Counted from the first letter of the stretch, positions 35,241-47,910 are shown. The stretch: 64,000 nucleotides of DNA from Peromyscus leucopus (GCF_004664715.2 NC_051063.1:116236829-116300828), one strand, 5' to 3'. The notes: generated by a model from the letters alone, not told the origin. Numbers and translations are program-made.

Positions 35241-38200
35241 ACAAACCTTTATAAATTAAGGTAAAAAACAAAAGAAATAAAAAAACTAAATTTTGCTGGG
35301 GACATGTTTTATGCTTGGATTTATTCTGTCACTATAATTCAATTTTTTACAAGGTTAAAATTAAAGCAGACTCAATAGTGTTTTTTTAAAATGCATTTTT
35401 GTCATAGGTTGAAAGCAAGCTAAGAAGATTCTATTATGATTTCAAAAGCATTATAATTTATAATGCTTTGGTACAATAAATATAATACCATAAAACACAA
35501 TGCTTGACTCATTGATTTCATTAATATTATTAGCAAGCAGATTTACTGAAGCCTACATGTTACATCTCCCTAGCAGATAAAAGACTCCCAGGAAAACCAA
35601 TTTGTGCTTATTTTTTTTCATTTTTTATTTAGTGCCATGACACTTCTCCCCAAGGACTTGAGTGCAAACTGGCCCTTTTCAAGGGTACTGAGGAGAGGAG
35701 GGAGGTGTCTACGTTTGTGTTTAATCCGGTCTCCAGTAAAAAATGACATCAAGCCTTTGGTATCTGCAGGGATTTCTCTTCTACTCATACATTTGCCAGT
35801 CCACCCCAGCACACACACAGGGAGGTTTTCTGCAAAGAATCTGCAACAGTTTTAAGTCCAGGCAGAAAAGAGGAACCTAGGTTGCTCTGCTCACTGATTA
35901 TTTTCAAATATCCTCATGAGAAGGAGAGATCAGTACACGATTTCTGCAAAACAATTTTCAGGTGGCTTTAAAATTTTGCATAAATTATGAATCAGTGGTT
36001 TCATTTCCAGAAATTTATCCTAATGAATTAATCATGACTATATATAAAGGCTTATATTTGAGATATTTTAAATTAAAATTATTGGTGAAAACAAATAAGT
36101 CCCTCATTAGTGATGCGATTGCATACATAAACTATACTGGATTATAATGTATATAATTTCTATCCACACTTGAAATTTATGATATATAAGAAGTTCACAA
36201 ACTACAAAGATATTCATCATAAAGAGAAAAAAATCAGATTCCATCATCAGGTTAAACATTAATTCCCTTTAGACAGAAAAATGGTGGTTACTTTGGGAAG
36301 TGAAATCACTCATGACTTTTGTATTCATTTTATTTTTCATAACATACAAAAGCTTATAAAGACCTAATCACTCTTTTGTAGAACTAAAAACATTTTTATT
36401 TCTTTAACCACATGCTTCCTAACAATATCTTTAGCATCTGATTATCAGGTTACCAACAAAGAAACAATAATATATATAGTTAACCAACTTAAAATTAAGT
36501 GCTAAATATTCATAGTTGTAGTGTTATATATCATTCGCATATTTACATTGCTGTCCATATGGAAACAGTTGGGCACTATCTCAATTAATTTTCATGGAAG
36601 TCAGGGAAGACCGACTTAAATATGAACTTAAATAGTTATTATTGTGATCATGGAGAAAGTGGGGAACTAACAAAAACGAAAGCTTTCTACATGCTTAAAA
36701 TACTGCTCTCCATGCAAAGCACTCATTGCTGTGCCTGCAACAAAGCATGCACTGCAATACTCCCAACATTTCTACTGTCCATGTTGTTGCTGTGGAATTT
36801 TCACAGTAACCAGAGACTGTGATATGATTAGCAACACTTCAATTTTGCAAATTAAAGAGCCAAAGGGCTAGAGTATGTGTGGAAAATTCATGCTAGGCTT
36901 TACCAATATCAAAGCTTCTACATGTAGAATTCCTTCAAATACAAGGTTCATGGCAAAGCAACCATTATCTGGCATACAGATGATTTTTTAAAAATCTGTA
37001 AATTTGATCACTACAAAAAAATAGGCTTTTCTGGTTCCCACTATAAACCACAAATTGAATACTTTTCTTATCATCATATCCTCTTTAGGATATCTACACA
37101 TGTATGGATTTCTCTTCCAGCCTTCCTAATTACTAATCAAATATTTACTGAATATCAATACATGCAGTAAGTATCATCATTTTTAAAATTATGTATACAA
37201 TAACTGAATTTGGGACATTTGGACATGCTAAAACTTTAAAATGAACAAATTACTTAAAAATCTAGTGTGGCAAAGATGAGATTACATTGTCTCTGGCACA
37301 TTCTCAGATTCTCATAGAATTAGGAGCCTGAATTCTGGTCAGCTCAGTGTGAGCAAGTGGTCAATACAACACTTGTAAGACTGTCTCTACTCTTGGGAAT
37401 TGCTCTCATTCACTTCTGTCTGCATATCTAGAAGCGAAGGATTCCAGGTTGAAGGAGAAACTCAAGACAGGAATAACTTCATCTGGCAAGCTCCACACCA
37501 TGATTTCAGTGACAGGGAAATGGTTAAGTTAAGCCCGAAACACGAGGAGTCTTTTATGGTTGAGCTATTGTGGCTTACCATAATTACCACACTGTGTTGG
37601 TTATTGGTTTATTGCATTTCTATTCCAAATTCGATCTGTGGTCCTTGCCTTATCTCTTTATTTTATTTTTAAAATTTTCTATAATTTTCTTGCAGGTTAC
37701 CAGGGTTCTTTATGGAATTTTCATGCATGCTTTGTTGGGGTTCATCCCTTCTTCTGTCCCTCCACTTTTGTATCTCATGTGCTCTATTGTCCACCCCTTC
37801 CTCTCTTAGATTCTAGGGTTTTCTTTATTCTCACTTATTCTCTTGTTTCCTAGACATTCCTAACAGCTACTGCCACTTAATACTTGCAGTTAACAGTAAG
37901 AAGCTAGGGTCTGCACTGTCTTTCCTTTGGTTCCAAAGGTGAGCCTTCTAATCTTCTGTCCTTTGCCAGCATGCACAGTGCACAGCCTTGCCAGTAGAGG
38001 GTGCTAGAAAGATCCCAAGGGGACTTTTCTGCTTAGATCCAGTGCTGGTCTTCCTTCTACAGTCTGATGCCAAAGGATTCTGTCCTGGCTAGCAGTTCAG
38101 AAGACTTTGGTAGTGGCGCTCACCTACCAGTGGGTTTCCGTAGCATCCTTGACAATGATTTCCAGAGAGTGGTCCCCGTGTATCTACTCATGCACAAATC

Positions 38201-39165
38201 TCTTCACATTTATCCACTGGGTTCTCTGGACCTCAGCAGATTCTTTCTAGCAGTGTCCCCACATCAGCCTCAGGCAGAGGGAGAGAAGTGGGGAGGCTTG
38301 GCTAAGTTTTCTCCCTTGAGGAAGTGTTCTCTCAGGAGTGCGGGATTTCCTCTATATTTGTTAATTACTTCCTAATTAATCTCCACTTTCTAAGAAGGAA
38401 ATCCTCCTATTACATGTTCTTTGTTCAACTTCATGTATGTCTCCCTCTTTACTGAAATTCTACAGTTTCACACCCAAAACAAGTAAATTTGAAAATTATC
38501 ATTTCATTCCTATCAAATAGCTGTGATTACATGGAGAAATGTTCAAATTGTGGTTTCTGAGCTTTCGGCAGTCTCCTACCTCTGGTTTCCTGTGCTTGAA
38601 TCACAGGTTTTACCACCACGCCGGCTCCTCTCACACTTCTCTGGGCAATATTCAACAGGTCCATATAATTCCATATTTTCATAAAATTTTTTCCTATCCT
38701 TTCCTAATTCCCCTCAGAATTAGCCACCTTTCTTTAAAATAGACTCCCAAATTATAGTTCATAGGCTTTTTTTTAAAAAAAAATCTGCTTCCCTAACGGA
38801 TATATAAATAGACTTGAAAATTTCTGCACTAATTTTTAAATACAAATTGATACACAATGCGTAATGCTCTATGTCTATCATACTGTTCTCTATAATCTTA
38901 CCAAGTAATTTAATTACAAAAATTTTAACATGCTTGTTTTTATTAGGTAAGCCACTTTTATCATTTTATTATTTATTTTTGTGAGACTGACTGATTTTTA
39001 TTAGCATGCAGTACCCATCCCTTCATCAACATTATCTTTATATTTCTATACTACTAGAATATTTGAAGATAAAAGCCCAATTAAAAAAGTGGGAGTTGTA
39101 GTTGTTAATGAGCATTATGGTCAGGAATGTGGGTGTTGTGGACCATGAATACAATTAACAGGTGT
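35241..39165. other. Intergenic sequence, no gene seen
   Basis: About 37665-37860 may be an antisense Lx L1 3'UTR piece (low confidence). A CTCF-like motif lies at 37991-38004. No exon-like frame was supported. Confidence 0.5.
37991..38004 (+). promoter_or_regulatory. Candidate CTCF-binding motif
   Basis: CCAGTAGAGGGTGC matches the CTCF core consensus CCASYAGRKGGCRS at 13 of 14 positions. This is a sequence match only; binding is not shown. Confidence 0.35.
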
Positions 39166-39171
39166 GTTCAT

Positions 39172-39575
39172 TAGGGTTTCTATTGCTGCTTTGAAAACAC
39201 CATGACCAAAACAAGTTGGGGAAGGAAAGGATTTATTTGGCTTACATTTCAACATTGCTGTTCATCACTGAAGGAAGTCAGGAAAAGAACTCAAACAGGG
39301 CAGCATCTGGGAGGTAGGAGTTGATGCAGAGGCCAGAGGGGAGGTGCTTATTGGCTTGCTTCCCCTGCTTACTCAGCCTGCTTTATTATAGAACCCAGGA
39401 CCACCAGCCCAGGCATGGCACCACCCACAATAGGATGGGCCCTCCCCCATTGATCACTAAGTGAAAAAATGCCTTACAATTGGTATCATGGAAGCTCAAT
39501 TTTCTCAATTGAAGCTCCATCCACTCTGATTACTCTTTCTTGTCTCAAGTTGATACACAAAGCCAGCCAGTACAA
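39172..39575 (+). mobile_element. MaLR LTR, MT type
   Basis: Blocks in MT order: attagggtttctattgctgc, ccatgaccaaaacaagttgg, ggatttatttggcttacatt, gatgcagaggccagagggga, 'ccctcccccattgatcacta' and the terminal caagttgatacacaaagcc. Confidence 0.9.
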
Positions 39576-41446
39576 CAGGATACAGGTCTAACCCACTCTT
39601 GCTATGTAGAACTTGGACCCTGCTGTAGTAGTCAGGGACATTTGGTTTATGGACAGTAGAAAATCAGCTCAATCTTTACTGAACAAAAATGCAAAGAAAC
39701 AAAACGAGAATTTCTTATTTCTTATAACAAGATATTAAAGGTTAAATCAGGATTCTTGCATCGTTGAAACCCAGAGACTTAGACGGTCTCTTCCGTTGTC
39801 TTTGCTGCCCCACTCTCAGTGCTTGGCTCTCACCCCACTGTGTACAGGTTAGGAGTTCGCTCACCTACTGCTGGAGTGAGAAAATGACAGACACGCCCTG
39901 TAGTCTGCTTTACTAAACTTTGGAGGGGGGAGCACAGAGGACTGCATGGTACAGCCTGCATCACAAATACATCTCTGCATCTCATATTAGCTAAGGAGGG
40001 AGTACTCAAATTAACCAGAAAGTCAGATATAGTGGCTTCAAATCTCTCCAGAATCATGGTAAGAACATCTTTCTTTTTCTATAAGCTTATTTATTTATTT
40101 ATTATTTATTTATTTATATAATTTGAAACCCTCCAACCAACAGAGTAGTAGGGATTATTAAATGGCACTGTATTTGGAGGAGATATATTGTAGGGTCTAG
40201 CAATAAACAATATCTATTACCTCTTACTGTAATAAAAAAATACTATAAAAATGAAGAGTGCCATGTAGTAGAAACAGAAAGAGTAACCTCCATCCTTGGT
40301 TCTATCTCTTCCCTGTCTTATTAACCACTCTCTCTTCCTCTAAGGAAATTCCAAACTTAAAGTGCAGAGAACCATGACATTTTATTCTTCAGGTTTCCAT
40401 GACAACAGCTATCACAGAGGGAAAAAAAAGAAACTAACACATATTAAGCACTATGTATTTTGTTACAAAACCTTGACAGGTGGCCCATTTAATACAAATA
40501 CAAAGACATGCTCAGAGCAGTGACTTGATAGCTATTTGATTAAAGACTTCTATGAATACAAATTGATTGATGTTGCACATCCAACATAACTTCTTAAAAC
40601 TTCGGTTCAAGGCAACAGAAAATACAAGAATGTATTACAAGTATCAGCACATCCTTTGGTATTTGATGTGGAAAAGAAAAAGCAAAAGAAACATTTGCAT
40701 AAGGTTGATTCGTGTTCTAATGGAAAGCATGATCCAGACCTTCTGCGTTGTTAACTTCCTGGGTCTTATGTCTAAAGTCAGCTAGCATACTGAATTTAGG
40801 AATATACTGCCTGTGTCTGGACAACTAATTCGATTGAAGAAAATAAGCTGGTTGTTGAAATGGAGCATTTCAGACTTAGCCGTGCTAACAAACATATGTG
40901 CAGCCACGCTTTGCAGAGGCACTATCCTCCTGTGTTTCACTCTCGCTTTAGTTCGCCTGTTCTCACCTTGCATCTGGAGTTTCTCATGTTCCTTTCCTTC
41001 CAGTATTGGAAGGTGTTCTATTGATTGGGGGAATTCAGAGCCACAAAGAATATCAGGGGACAGGCACAGCTCAGAAGCAGCTAAATTTAAAGCTATGCAC
41101 AATGGTACTCCCAGCATCTGAGAGCAAGGGTGGGCTGGGGAGACAGATATCAGCAGTGATACCAGCACACTTCAGAAGACACCTTCCTATGGCATCAGAT
41201 CACGACAATTTCCTCCATAAAAAACAACTTTGTATTTCTTTTTCTCTGGCTTTTCTTTGTTTCTTATGAGGACTCTGTAATTTATTTGCTATTTATCCCA
41301 CCTTTCACTGTATTTTAATATATTCACGAAGTTGTGTGTCTATCATTACAATTAATATTCTACCGTTTTTTTTTTCCCAAAGAAAAGCATTCTTTTCAGC
41401 TATCACTGAAACCAGTCACTAAACTGTACCAGTGAGTGAGTTCTAA

Positions 41447-41448
<2 letters not shown>
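39576..41448. other. Intergenic sequence, no gene supported
   Basis: A TTTA repeat lies at about 40088-40118. Overlapping frames on both strands near 40782-41168 have no recognisable similarity. A short B1-like piece may lie near 41085-41130. Confidence 0.5.

Positions 41449-41513
<65 letters not shown>
41449..41513. repeat. Compound (CT)n(AT)n microsatellite
   Basis: About 17 CT units are followed by about 15 AT units. Confidence 0.97.
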
Positions 41514-41515
<2 letters not shown>

Positions 41516-42329
41516 CTCATCAGATGATTATGCTTGCACTTCTTTAGCTTAGTCATAACTAAGTCAACAGGAGAATAGCACAACAATCACTTTTTTACTA
41601 CTTACCATGTTTTAGGCACTATGCTAAGTGTTTGTATAGACCATGTATAGCAGCAGCTCTCTCAGTGCTGAAGAGAAGTGCTTGGTAGCAGCTGGTATTT
41701 AGTAGCACTGCATCCTGCAAACATCTCAGAAGAGAGTTTATCATAACATTTAACAACATGGCTATTGGCATCAGGCTTCCTGGGTGTGAGTCCTTCTTCT
41801 GACTGCAAGTAGCTGTATGAGCTTTGGAAAATTGACCACTGACTACAGAGATGAGTGATCTCATATTACTACACCATTGTTTGGATCCTTGATTCTAAGA
41901 CACCCCTCCCTCCCGACAGGCACACACACACAAAAAGGAGCATACTAACAAACAAAACCCCCAAACCCTGAAAAGCCCAGAATATTCCAAATAACAGGAA
42001 AATATAGTCAAACAAATTTTTCTAGGGTGTCTAAATCTTGGTGTCCTAGGAAGAGAATCATAGGAATATACCTTTTTTCCCACTTAATTACAATTATAGC
42101 TTATGCCCCAACATCTAAAAACAAATTATGTTTTAATAAAAAATGTTTTACCTTATTGGACATTTACCTTCTTTCTTAGCACAAAATGAATTGCTCATGT
42201 GTTTGCCTTTTTGACCATAGCATCTTAAGGTCTTAGTCCATGACTTAGTCATTTATCTCTCCAGAAACAGTCCCAGCTGCAGTAGTGGTAACACAGCGAT
42301 TGAGTAATAAATACAAGTTTGTGGAGAAG
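41514..42329. other. Intergenic sequence with a probable MIR
   Basis: No gene was seen. About 41745-41860 resembles a plus-strand MIR (ggcatcaggcttcctgggtg, then agctgtatgagctttgg). Confidence 0.5.
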
Positions 42330-42525
42330 GCCAATGAATTACCTGGTTTAGCAGGTAAAAGTGCCTCTTGCCAAGCTTGATGACCTGAGTTTGATCCCTG
42401 GGCCCCACAATGTGATGGTAAGAGAAAACTGATTTCTGAAGGGTTTTTTTTTTTTTACAGCCTCCACACGTTTTCAAGAACAAGCATGTATGAATGTATA
42501 CACACATATAAAATAAATAAATGCA
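42330..42525 (+). mobile_element. RSINE1/B4-like SINE
   Basis: A tRNA-like head with tagcaggtaaaagtgcctct and gatgacctgagtttgatccc is followed by a cagcctccacacg block and an AATAAATAAATGC tail. Confidence 0.7.
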
Positions 42526-42669
42526 ATTTTTAAATTTGTGATTATTTATAATATTAATAATTAGTAAATAATAATTATGATTACAAAAATTTAGATGACA
42601 GCTTCTGTCTTTAAAAACATGTGTCAGCCCTATGCATCAGTCGATAGTAATATATATATTATGTAGGAG

Positions 42670-42905
42670 CTGTAATGAAGGATGAGTGATACATCAGCGG
42701 TTGAGAGCACTGGATGGTCTTCCAGAGGCCCAAATGTTCTATTCTCAGCATCCACAATTCAGTTCACAACTGTCTGTAACTCCAGTCCCAGTGGATCCAA
42801 AGCCCAGTTCCAGCTTTCAGGAGTATTGCATAAACATGATACACAGATACACAAACAGGCAAAATACCCCTACAAATGAAACAATAAAATTTAAACATTT
42901 TAGAA
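42670..42905 (+). mobile_element. B3 SINE
   Basis: Blocks catcagcggttgagagcact, tcttccagaggcccaaatgt, cagttcacaactgtctgtaa and 'ctccagtcccagtggatcc' are in B3 order, with a CACAAACAGGCAAAATACCC-type tail. Confidence 0.85.
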
Positions 42906-42914
42906 ATTAAGTAG

Positions 42915-43045
42915 TAATAGCTGGGTGGGGTGGCACACACCTGTAATTCCAGTTACTCTGGAGACTAAGGTAGGGATAACACGAGCTTGAGGTCACTCTG
43001 TATCAACAAATCAAAACAAATACAACAAGCAAGAAATGTAGTGTT
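42915..43045 (+). mobile_element. Old B1-type SINE
   Basis: The sequence agctgggtggggtggcacac followed by 'acctgtaattccagttactc' and 'gagcttgaggtcactctgta' is a diverged B1 body. Confidence 0.65.
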
Positions 43046-44980
43046 TTATAAATTTCATAGTTACTGACTAGATGCCCTGATGTCTTAAGATCCACAAGCA
43101 CTCAGAGCTCAAACAAAAATGGAAATTACTTACAGATCCTGGGACTCACTGGCGATAAGACAGAAAATGGAGGCAGGGACAAACAGAAACCAAACAGGTT
43201 GCAATAAATCAGTTTTCCACTCAGTGTAACTTTGTCTTTGGAGGCCTCTGGAGGAGGAAGTCTGAGGTTTATTCAAGCCAAAGTGAGAAAGCTTGACTAT
43301 TTACTAATTTACGCTAGTCTTGCATGAGGCTTGTCCAGGAGGTATGAATTCTGTGGTGCTCTGACCCTAGGCATCTAGAGCGAGCTTGTAGGCAATGGCA
43401 CAGGAGACTGTAGCAGATCTTCCACAGAACGTCTTTGGCATCCCTTGCTATTGTCTGCGTGCTCTGTATGTACTCATTCTGCATCTTCAGAACACTCTGG
43501 TCTTTCATGAATTTTTCTAGAAAGTCACTGAAAAGCATTTTTTGACTTGTGACCCCTTCTCACAGAGAAACTTTTACAAAACCGTGAGCATATAGGTGTA
43601 CAGACTGGGTATAGATCTGAAATATTTACAGATAACAAATGATAATTGAATAAATTTTAAAAATTCTTTGCTGTACATCTGATTTTACCATTTGTTGAAG
43701 ATGAAGGTCTGTTTGCATCCTAATAAGAGGGATGTGATTTTTTTCATAAAGAATTAAATTTTTCAGGACATGGATGATCTTTCAAAGATATTTCAAGTTG
43801 TTTGATGTCCTGATTTTGTAGTCATTAATGTTGACAACTCTCCTTCATATAAATATGTAGTACAAAATGGTAGAAGTGCATTTAGGGTCATTTCAGCAAT
43901 TGCTTAAAAGTCTATCTTAACCCCAAGTCAAAACTCCTTTAATGTTTTTTTGAAATTCAGTTCAGAAATTTAAATTGCAACTTTTCAAATAAAATATTCT
44001 GACATGATGCAATTCAAATCATTCAAATATTTATTTTATATGTGCATGCTGAGGCATGAATGTCAGGAAAACATTAAAAGTTTTCTCTTTACAGAATTAC
44101 AACACTACACTTTTGTAAGAGGAGAAAACTCTTTATGTACAATAAAAGCACTGCAGTTCTCAACACACCATAATCTCCAATCTGAGCCAAAGTGCTTCAG
44201 GCAGCATTTGGTGGCATTACACACCCAGTGAAAAGAGCATGTGTTTTATATTCAGAACTAAGGCTTCAGTAAAACCTTGTGATACAGCACAGGTTGAATG
44301 CAGCCAGAAACACTCTGCATTCATGACGTGTTTGTTTTTAAAATAAGGTTCAGTTGTAGTGTGGTCAGGAATCTTTTAGTGTTGCTGAATTTTCGCAATC
44401 CCTACATTTGATTATTTTGCCCCTTAAAAAGTCCTGACCCACAGTTTATGAAGCTTGAGTCTTATTAATATGGAAAAGGGGAGGGAAAAGGAGAGAGTAA
44501 TAAAAATAGGAAGGGTAGTGGAACAATCTCCACTACCTTCTGCTGTGGTTTATCTTTGAGATCATAACTGATGCTCATGATTTTTCTCTACCACTCTCAT
44601 TCTCTTGACTCAAGTGCTTCTAGACCAAGTATCCCATATAACACTACAGGTCAGACTTGCCCCAGGAATGTGAGTCCCTGGTTATCCTCACCAGGGATAT
44701 TGCAATTGCTCCAGCAACTATCATTATGCATGGAAACATCAGAAGGATCCCAGTGAGCCCAGACTTCTGGACATATGCCTCCCTGATCCATTGGTGTTCA
44801 GCAATCCTGTTTTCTTTTGCACATCATGATGAATTATTCTGTTTGAATTAAGTAGCTTTCCTAAGTACTAGTCTATGAGCATAAACATTCAGAACTAATC
44901 AAGCAGCAGCTGACAGTGAAGTAGAATCCTTCCTATGTTCACTGGGTAAGTAACAAGATTTCTAGTTCTAGTTTGCTACA
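43046..44980. other. Intergenic sequence, no gene seen
   Basis: No recognisable exon or repeat. Confidence 0.5.
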
Positions 44981-44984
44981 AATG

Positions 44985-45645
44985 ACAGGATCATATTCTT
45001 ATTTATGGGTAAGTGATATTCCACAGTTATCTGCACATTTTCTTTATCCATTTGTCTACCAATGGGTACCTTGTTTGACACCACACCTTAGCTGTTGTGA
45101 ATAATGATGCAATAAATATTTATTTGATATGCTTTTCTCAATTCCTTTTGAGTATAGACCTAGAAATGTATGGCTGAACCATGTAGTAGATACATTTTTA
45201 TATTTTTAAGGACATTTATATTGTTCATCATAGCTATTGTATTAGTTTTCATCCCTATCAATGGTGTATGACTTTCATTTTCTTTATATTTTACAAGTAT
45301 TTGTTATTTTTTTCATCTATGATGTTAGCTATTCTGATTAGAGTAGAATTATATATCATAGTGTAGAATTACATCCCTTTCTTTGATGTCTAGTTATGTT
45401 CTCCCTTTATTCAGTGACCATTGACATTTTCACATTGGAAGAGAATCTCTTCAGATCATTTTTATTGGGTTATTATTAATGTTAATGAGGTTTTAGAGTC
45501 AGGTGAATAGTTTGAACACGTCTTCCATTCTGTAATTTGTCTCCTTGTACTCTTGATTTTATCCTTTGCTGTGCAAAAGCTTGAGTTTGAAAGAATTATA
45601 TTTACTCTTCGGCTGTCTTCTACCCACCTCATGAGAATCTTAGTA
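44985..45645 (-). mobile_element. Ancient L1 ORF2 3' fragment, antisense
   Basis: The plus strand carries the reverse complement of the L1 ORF2 3' part: cattttctttatccatttgt, agctgttgtgaataatgatg, gtatagacctagaaatgtat and a terminal ctttgctgtgcaaaagcttg. It is older and more diverged than the L1s at 16587 and 30792. Confidence 0.8.
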
Positions 45646-46544
45646 ATCTGGTACTACTGCTTACAGCTTTTCTCACCCATCAGTGAGTCCATCCTGGCTA
45701 TGCCTTGTTTGGAAATGATTCACTTCAAGCATCTGATACTAAGACTCTTCCTCCTCCTCGGTTCACCTCCAACTTAACAAATTTAGGTTGCCTTCTACAT
45801 AATAAGACCTGGATTTTCATGAATGTAATTTGTTTGGAAGGTTAGCCCAAGAACATCAGTAGAGGAACAATGTCATCATTTTGGATAAATCAAATGGAAA
45901 ATTCTCTCTATAAAAAACAGGTACTTAATGTCACTAGGGACAGCCCTCAGAACATGCCTTGGCACTATTCCTTGTGACTGAAAAAAAATTTGAGGGTACA
46001 TGTAGCTCTTTCTTTGTTCTTATATGTGAGAGCTGGTTCAAGAAACATGAATTCCAAGAAAATTCTGGACTATCTGCCTCATGGGCCAACTGCATCAGAG
46101 GTAAGTGCACCTCTTAAGGGAAAAAGAAACACAATACTAACACGTGTGTGATGCTTACAGAAATAATGAATGTCAAGAGTAAACTCTAAAAATATATGTT
46201 GTAAAATTTGAAGTTTTTGTGAGTGTACTGTGAATATCAAAGGAAAATAGTCCTATTAAAAATGTTACCCACCTGCAATGTTTTAACAATATGGCCAGTT
46301 TTTCGTTTTTATATTCACTGTTCTGTAACATTCCTGATCAGAATGAATAGAGATATGTTTCTGTGATTAGCCAAAAATGCATGAACACTGGCTATTTCCT
46401 TGACCTAAATACTGAATGAGACAGTTGACACAGACAGAACGAACTCATCATAATCAAATGTAGAAATAGAATTTGAGAAACACAATTGCATTGTCAAAAA
46501 GGCCACAGTACTAAGAAAGAAATTGAAGGCAATATCAGAAATAG
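45646..46544. other. Sequence between the old L1 and the Rab38 3' end
   Basis: No repeat was recognised. An exon-like stretch with a consensus splice donor lies at 46047-46106 on the plus strand (see findings). It is not called as a gene. Confidence 0.45.
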
Positions 46545-47265
46545 GGAAACAGCATCTTTAATGTTTTATTTTCCACTTGTGAAAATATATATATTATATA
46601 TATCTTACATGTACAGAGAAGTCCCACAGCTTGAGTCCGAGGATACTAAAAGAAAGGCACATACAGGGAGCAGATCTTTCCACACAGTTTTCAGTTAAAC
46701 CAGCATTCGGGCCACAGCAAGTAATGACAACAAAAGCACGGGCTGCCTGTGCTCACGACTCTGAAGAGCAACATCACAGACAGCCCTCAGGTCTGCCAAG
46801 AACGGCAAAAATACCGTTTCTATTCAATAGACCCATAGGACCACCCAGAAACAAATTGAAACCTTAACAAAGAGACGCACCGGGGCAAGGCAAATCCCAC
46901 ACATAGTTTGACCTCTGCCTTGCCCTCTTATTGCCCTTCTCAAGAAGACCAGAGACCTCGGCTGATTTAAAGGAACATGTATCACGGCTGGATGTGTCCC
47001 TGAGTGACTTTGTTCAGTGATAAAACAGCATTTTACAACAGACTAATATTTAAAAAGCTTTGTAAACACTGTGCTGATGGTTGGGAAAACAAATAGAGAA
47101 CATTTGCTGCTCCTCTCTGACAGGAAACATGCCGTCATACATCTTTGGCTTGTCACGTGTGCTCCTCTATCCTGACACTTACCCAAAATGGTAATAAAGC
47201 AAAATTGAAGCACAATTCATTAGGGCCATGGGGTTCTGTCTGGCATATACCAGCAGAGGCGCCTT
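46545..47265 (-). other. Rab38: Rab38 3' untranslated region
   Basis: This is the sequence after the stop codon on the minus strand. It is free of recognisable repeats and richer in GC near the stop than its surroundings. It ends at the first good minus-strand AATAAA hexamer. The implied length of about 0.7 kb suits a Rab38 mRNA of roughly 1.4-1.5 kb, which is the size I recall for the family. The exact 3' end is inferred. Confidence 0.75.
46565..46570 (-). terminator. Rab38: Polyadenylation signal of Rab38
   Basis: The plus strand reads TTTATT, which is AATAAA in the direction of Rab38 transcription, about 700 nt after the stop codon. Cleavage would be expected 15-25 nt further on, near 46545. 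I saw no other canonical hexamer between the stop codon and this site. Confidence 0.7.
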
Positions 47266-47418
47266 CTAGGATTTGGCACAGCCAGAGCAGCTGACAACCT
47301 TGGGTGATGTGAGGTGGGGCTTCACAATGTCCGGTTCTATAGTCTCTATAAGGTCACATTCATTTGCAAGTATGTGTTTCACCAGGCATCTTGAAGCTTC
47401 ATCAATGTTTATATTTTC
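47266..47418 (-). CDS. Rab38: Rab38 terminal coding exon (exon 3), C-terminal 50 residues
   Basis: The minus strand encodes 50 residues plus a TAG stop. It opens with ENINIDEASRCLVKHILANE and ends in CSGCAKS, which I recognise as the C-terminus of Rab38, about residues 162-211 of 211. Rab38 is a small GTPase that works with Rab32, their activator BLOC-3 and the effector VARP to deliver tyrosinase-family cargo to melanosomes and to build lung lamellar bodies. It is the gene altered in chocolate mice and Ruby rats. Seen here are the last alpha helix (EASRCLVKHILA), the hypervariable tail and the single-cysteine CAKS box, which is geranylgeranylated for membrane attachment. The SAK (G5) guanine-binding motif would lie at the end of exon 2, outside the window. 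The exon starts at codon phase 0, directly after an AG acceptor, and the frame is intact with no damage. Upstream exons lie at higher coordinates beyond 64000. Confidence 0.96.
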   Translation of the reverse strand, partial: ENINIDEASRCLVKHILANECDLIETIEPDIVKPHLTSPKVVSCSGCAKS

Positions 47419-47445
47419 CTGAGGGGGAGAAAAAAAAAACAATTT
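47419..47445 (-). promoter_or_regulatory. Rab38: Splice acceptor of the last Rab38 intron
   Basis: Read on the minus strand, a run of T with a short C-rich stretch is followed by CAG and then GAAAATATA, the first codons of exon 3. The polypyrimidine tract and AG fit a strong 3' splice site. The coding similarity to Rab38 starts exactly at this point. Confidence 0.9.
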
Positions 47446-47506
47446 TCTTTTAGCACAACATTGTAAAATAATAGTATTATATAAAGACAAAATCCAGTAT
47501 TTAAAG

Positions 47507-47508
<2 letters not shown>

Positions 47509-47556
<48 letters not shown>
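47509..47556. repeat. (GT)n microsatellite
   Basis: About 24 uninterrupted GT units, about 90 bp inside intron 2 from the Rab38 exon 3 acceptor. Confidence 0.97.
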
Positions 47557-47557
<1 letters not shown>

Positions 47558-47835
47558 GCTTTTGTCTCCATGCATATGTGTGTATAGGCATGTAGAGGTC
47601 TGACGACAATCTCAAGTGTTGTGTTTCAGGTACCTCCACCTCGTTTTGAGACCTTGTGTCTCACTGGCCTGGAACTAGTCAAATAGATTAGGCTAGCTGA
47701 CCAGTGGGGCTCAAGGATCTGCCTGTGTCTGCCTCCCCAGCACTGGGTTTAAAGGTATCTGCAGCAGCTTGGCTGGGATTTGCTGTGCTTGCAAAACAAG
47801 TACTTTACCCACTGAGCTTTCTCCTGAGCCAGGGC
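47557..47835 (-). mobile_element. B4 SINE, antisense
   Basis: The plus strand shows gacgacaatctcaagtgttg, acctcgttttgagaccttgt, gtgtctgcctccccagcac and the ID-derived end actttacccactgagctttc. The GT repeat is its expanded tail. Confidence 0.75.
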
Positions 47836-47910
47836 AGTGTTTTTGGTGATTCATGTAAAAATCATTTCTGTACATTATCTATACATCCTATTTTCCCTTA
47901 CTATTACTGT

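Noticed and set aside
40782..41168. Overlapping frames of 128 and 102 codons on opposite strands
   Set aside because: No homology recognised. The open frames on both strands point to compositional chance.
47249..47262. CTCF-like sequence just after the Rab38 stop codon (CCAGCAGAGGCGCC)
   Set aside because: It lacks one G of the core GGG run compared with the consensus, so the spacing is broken.
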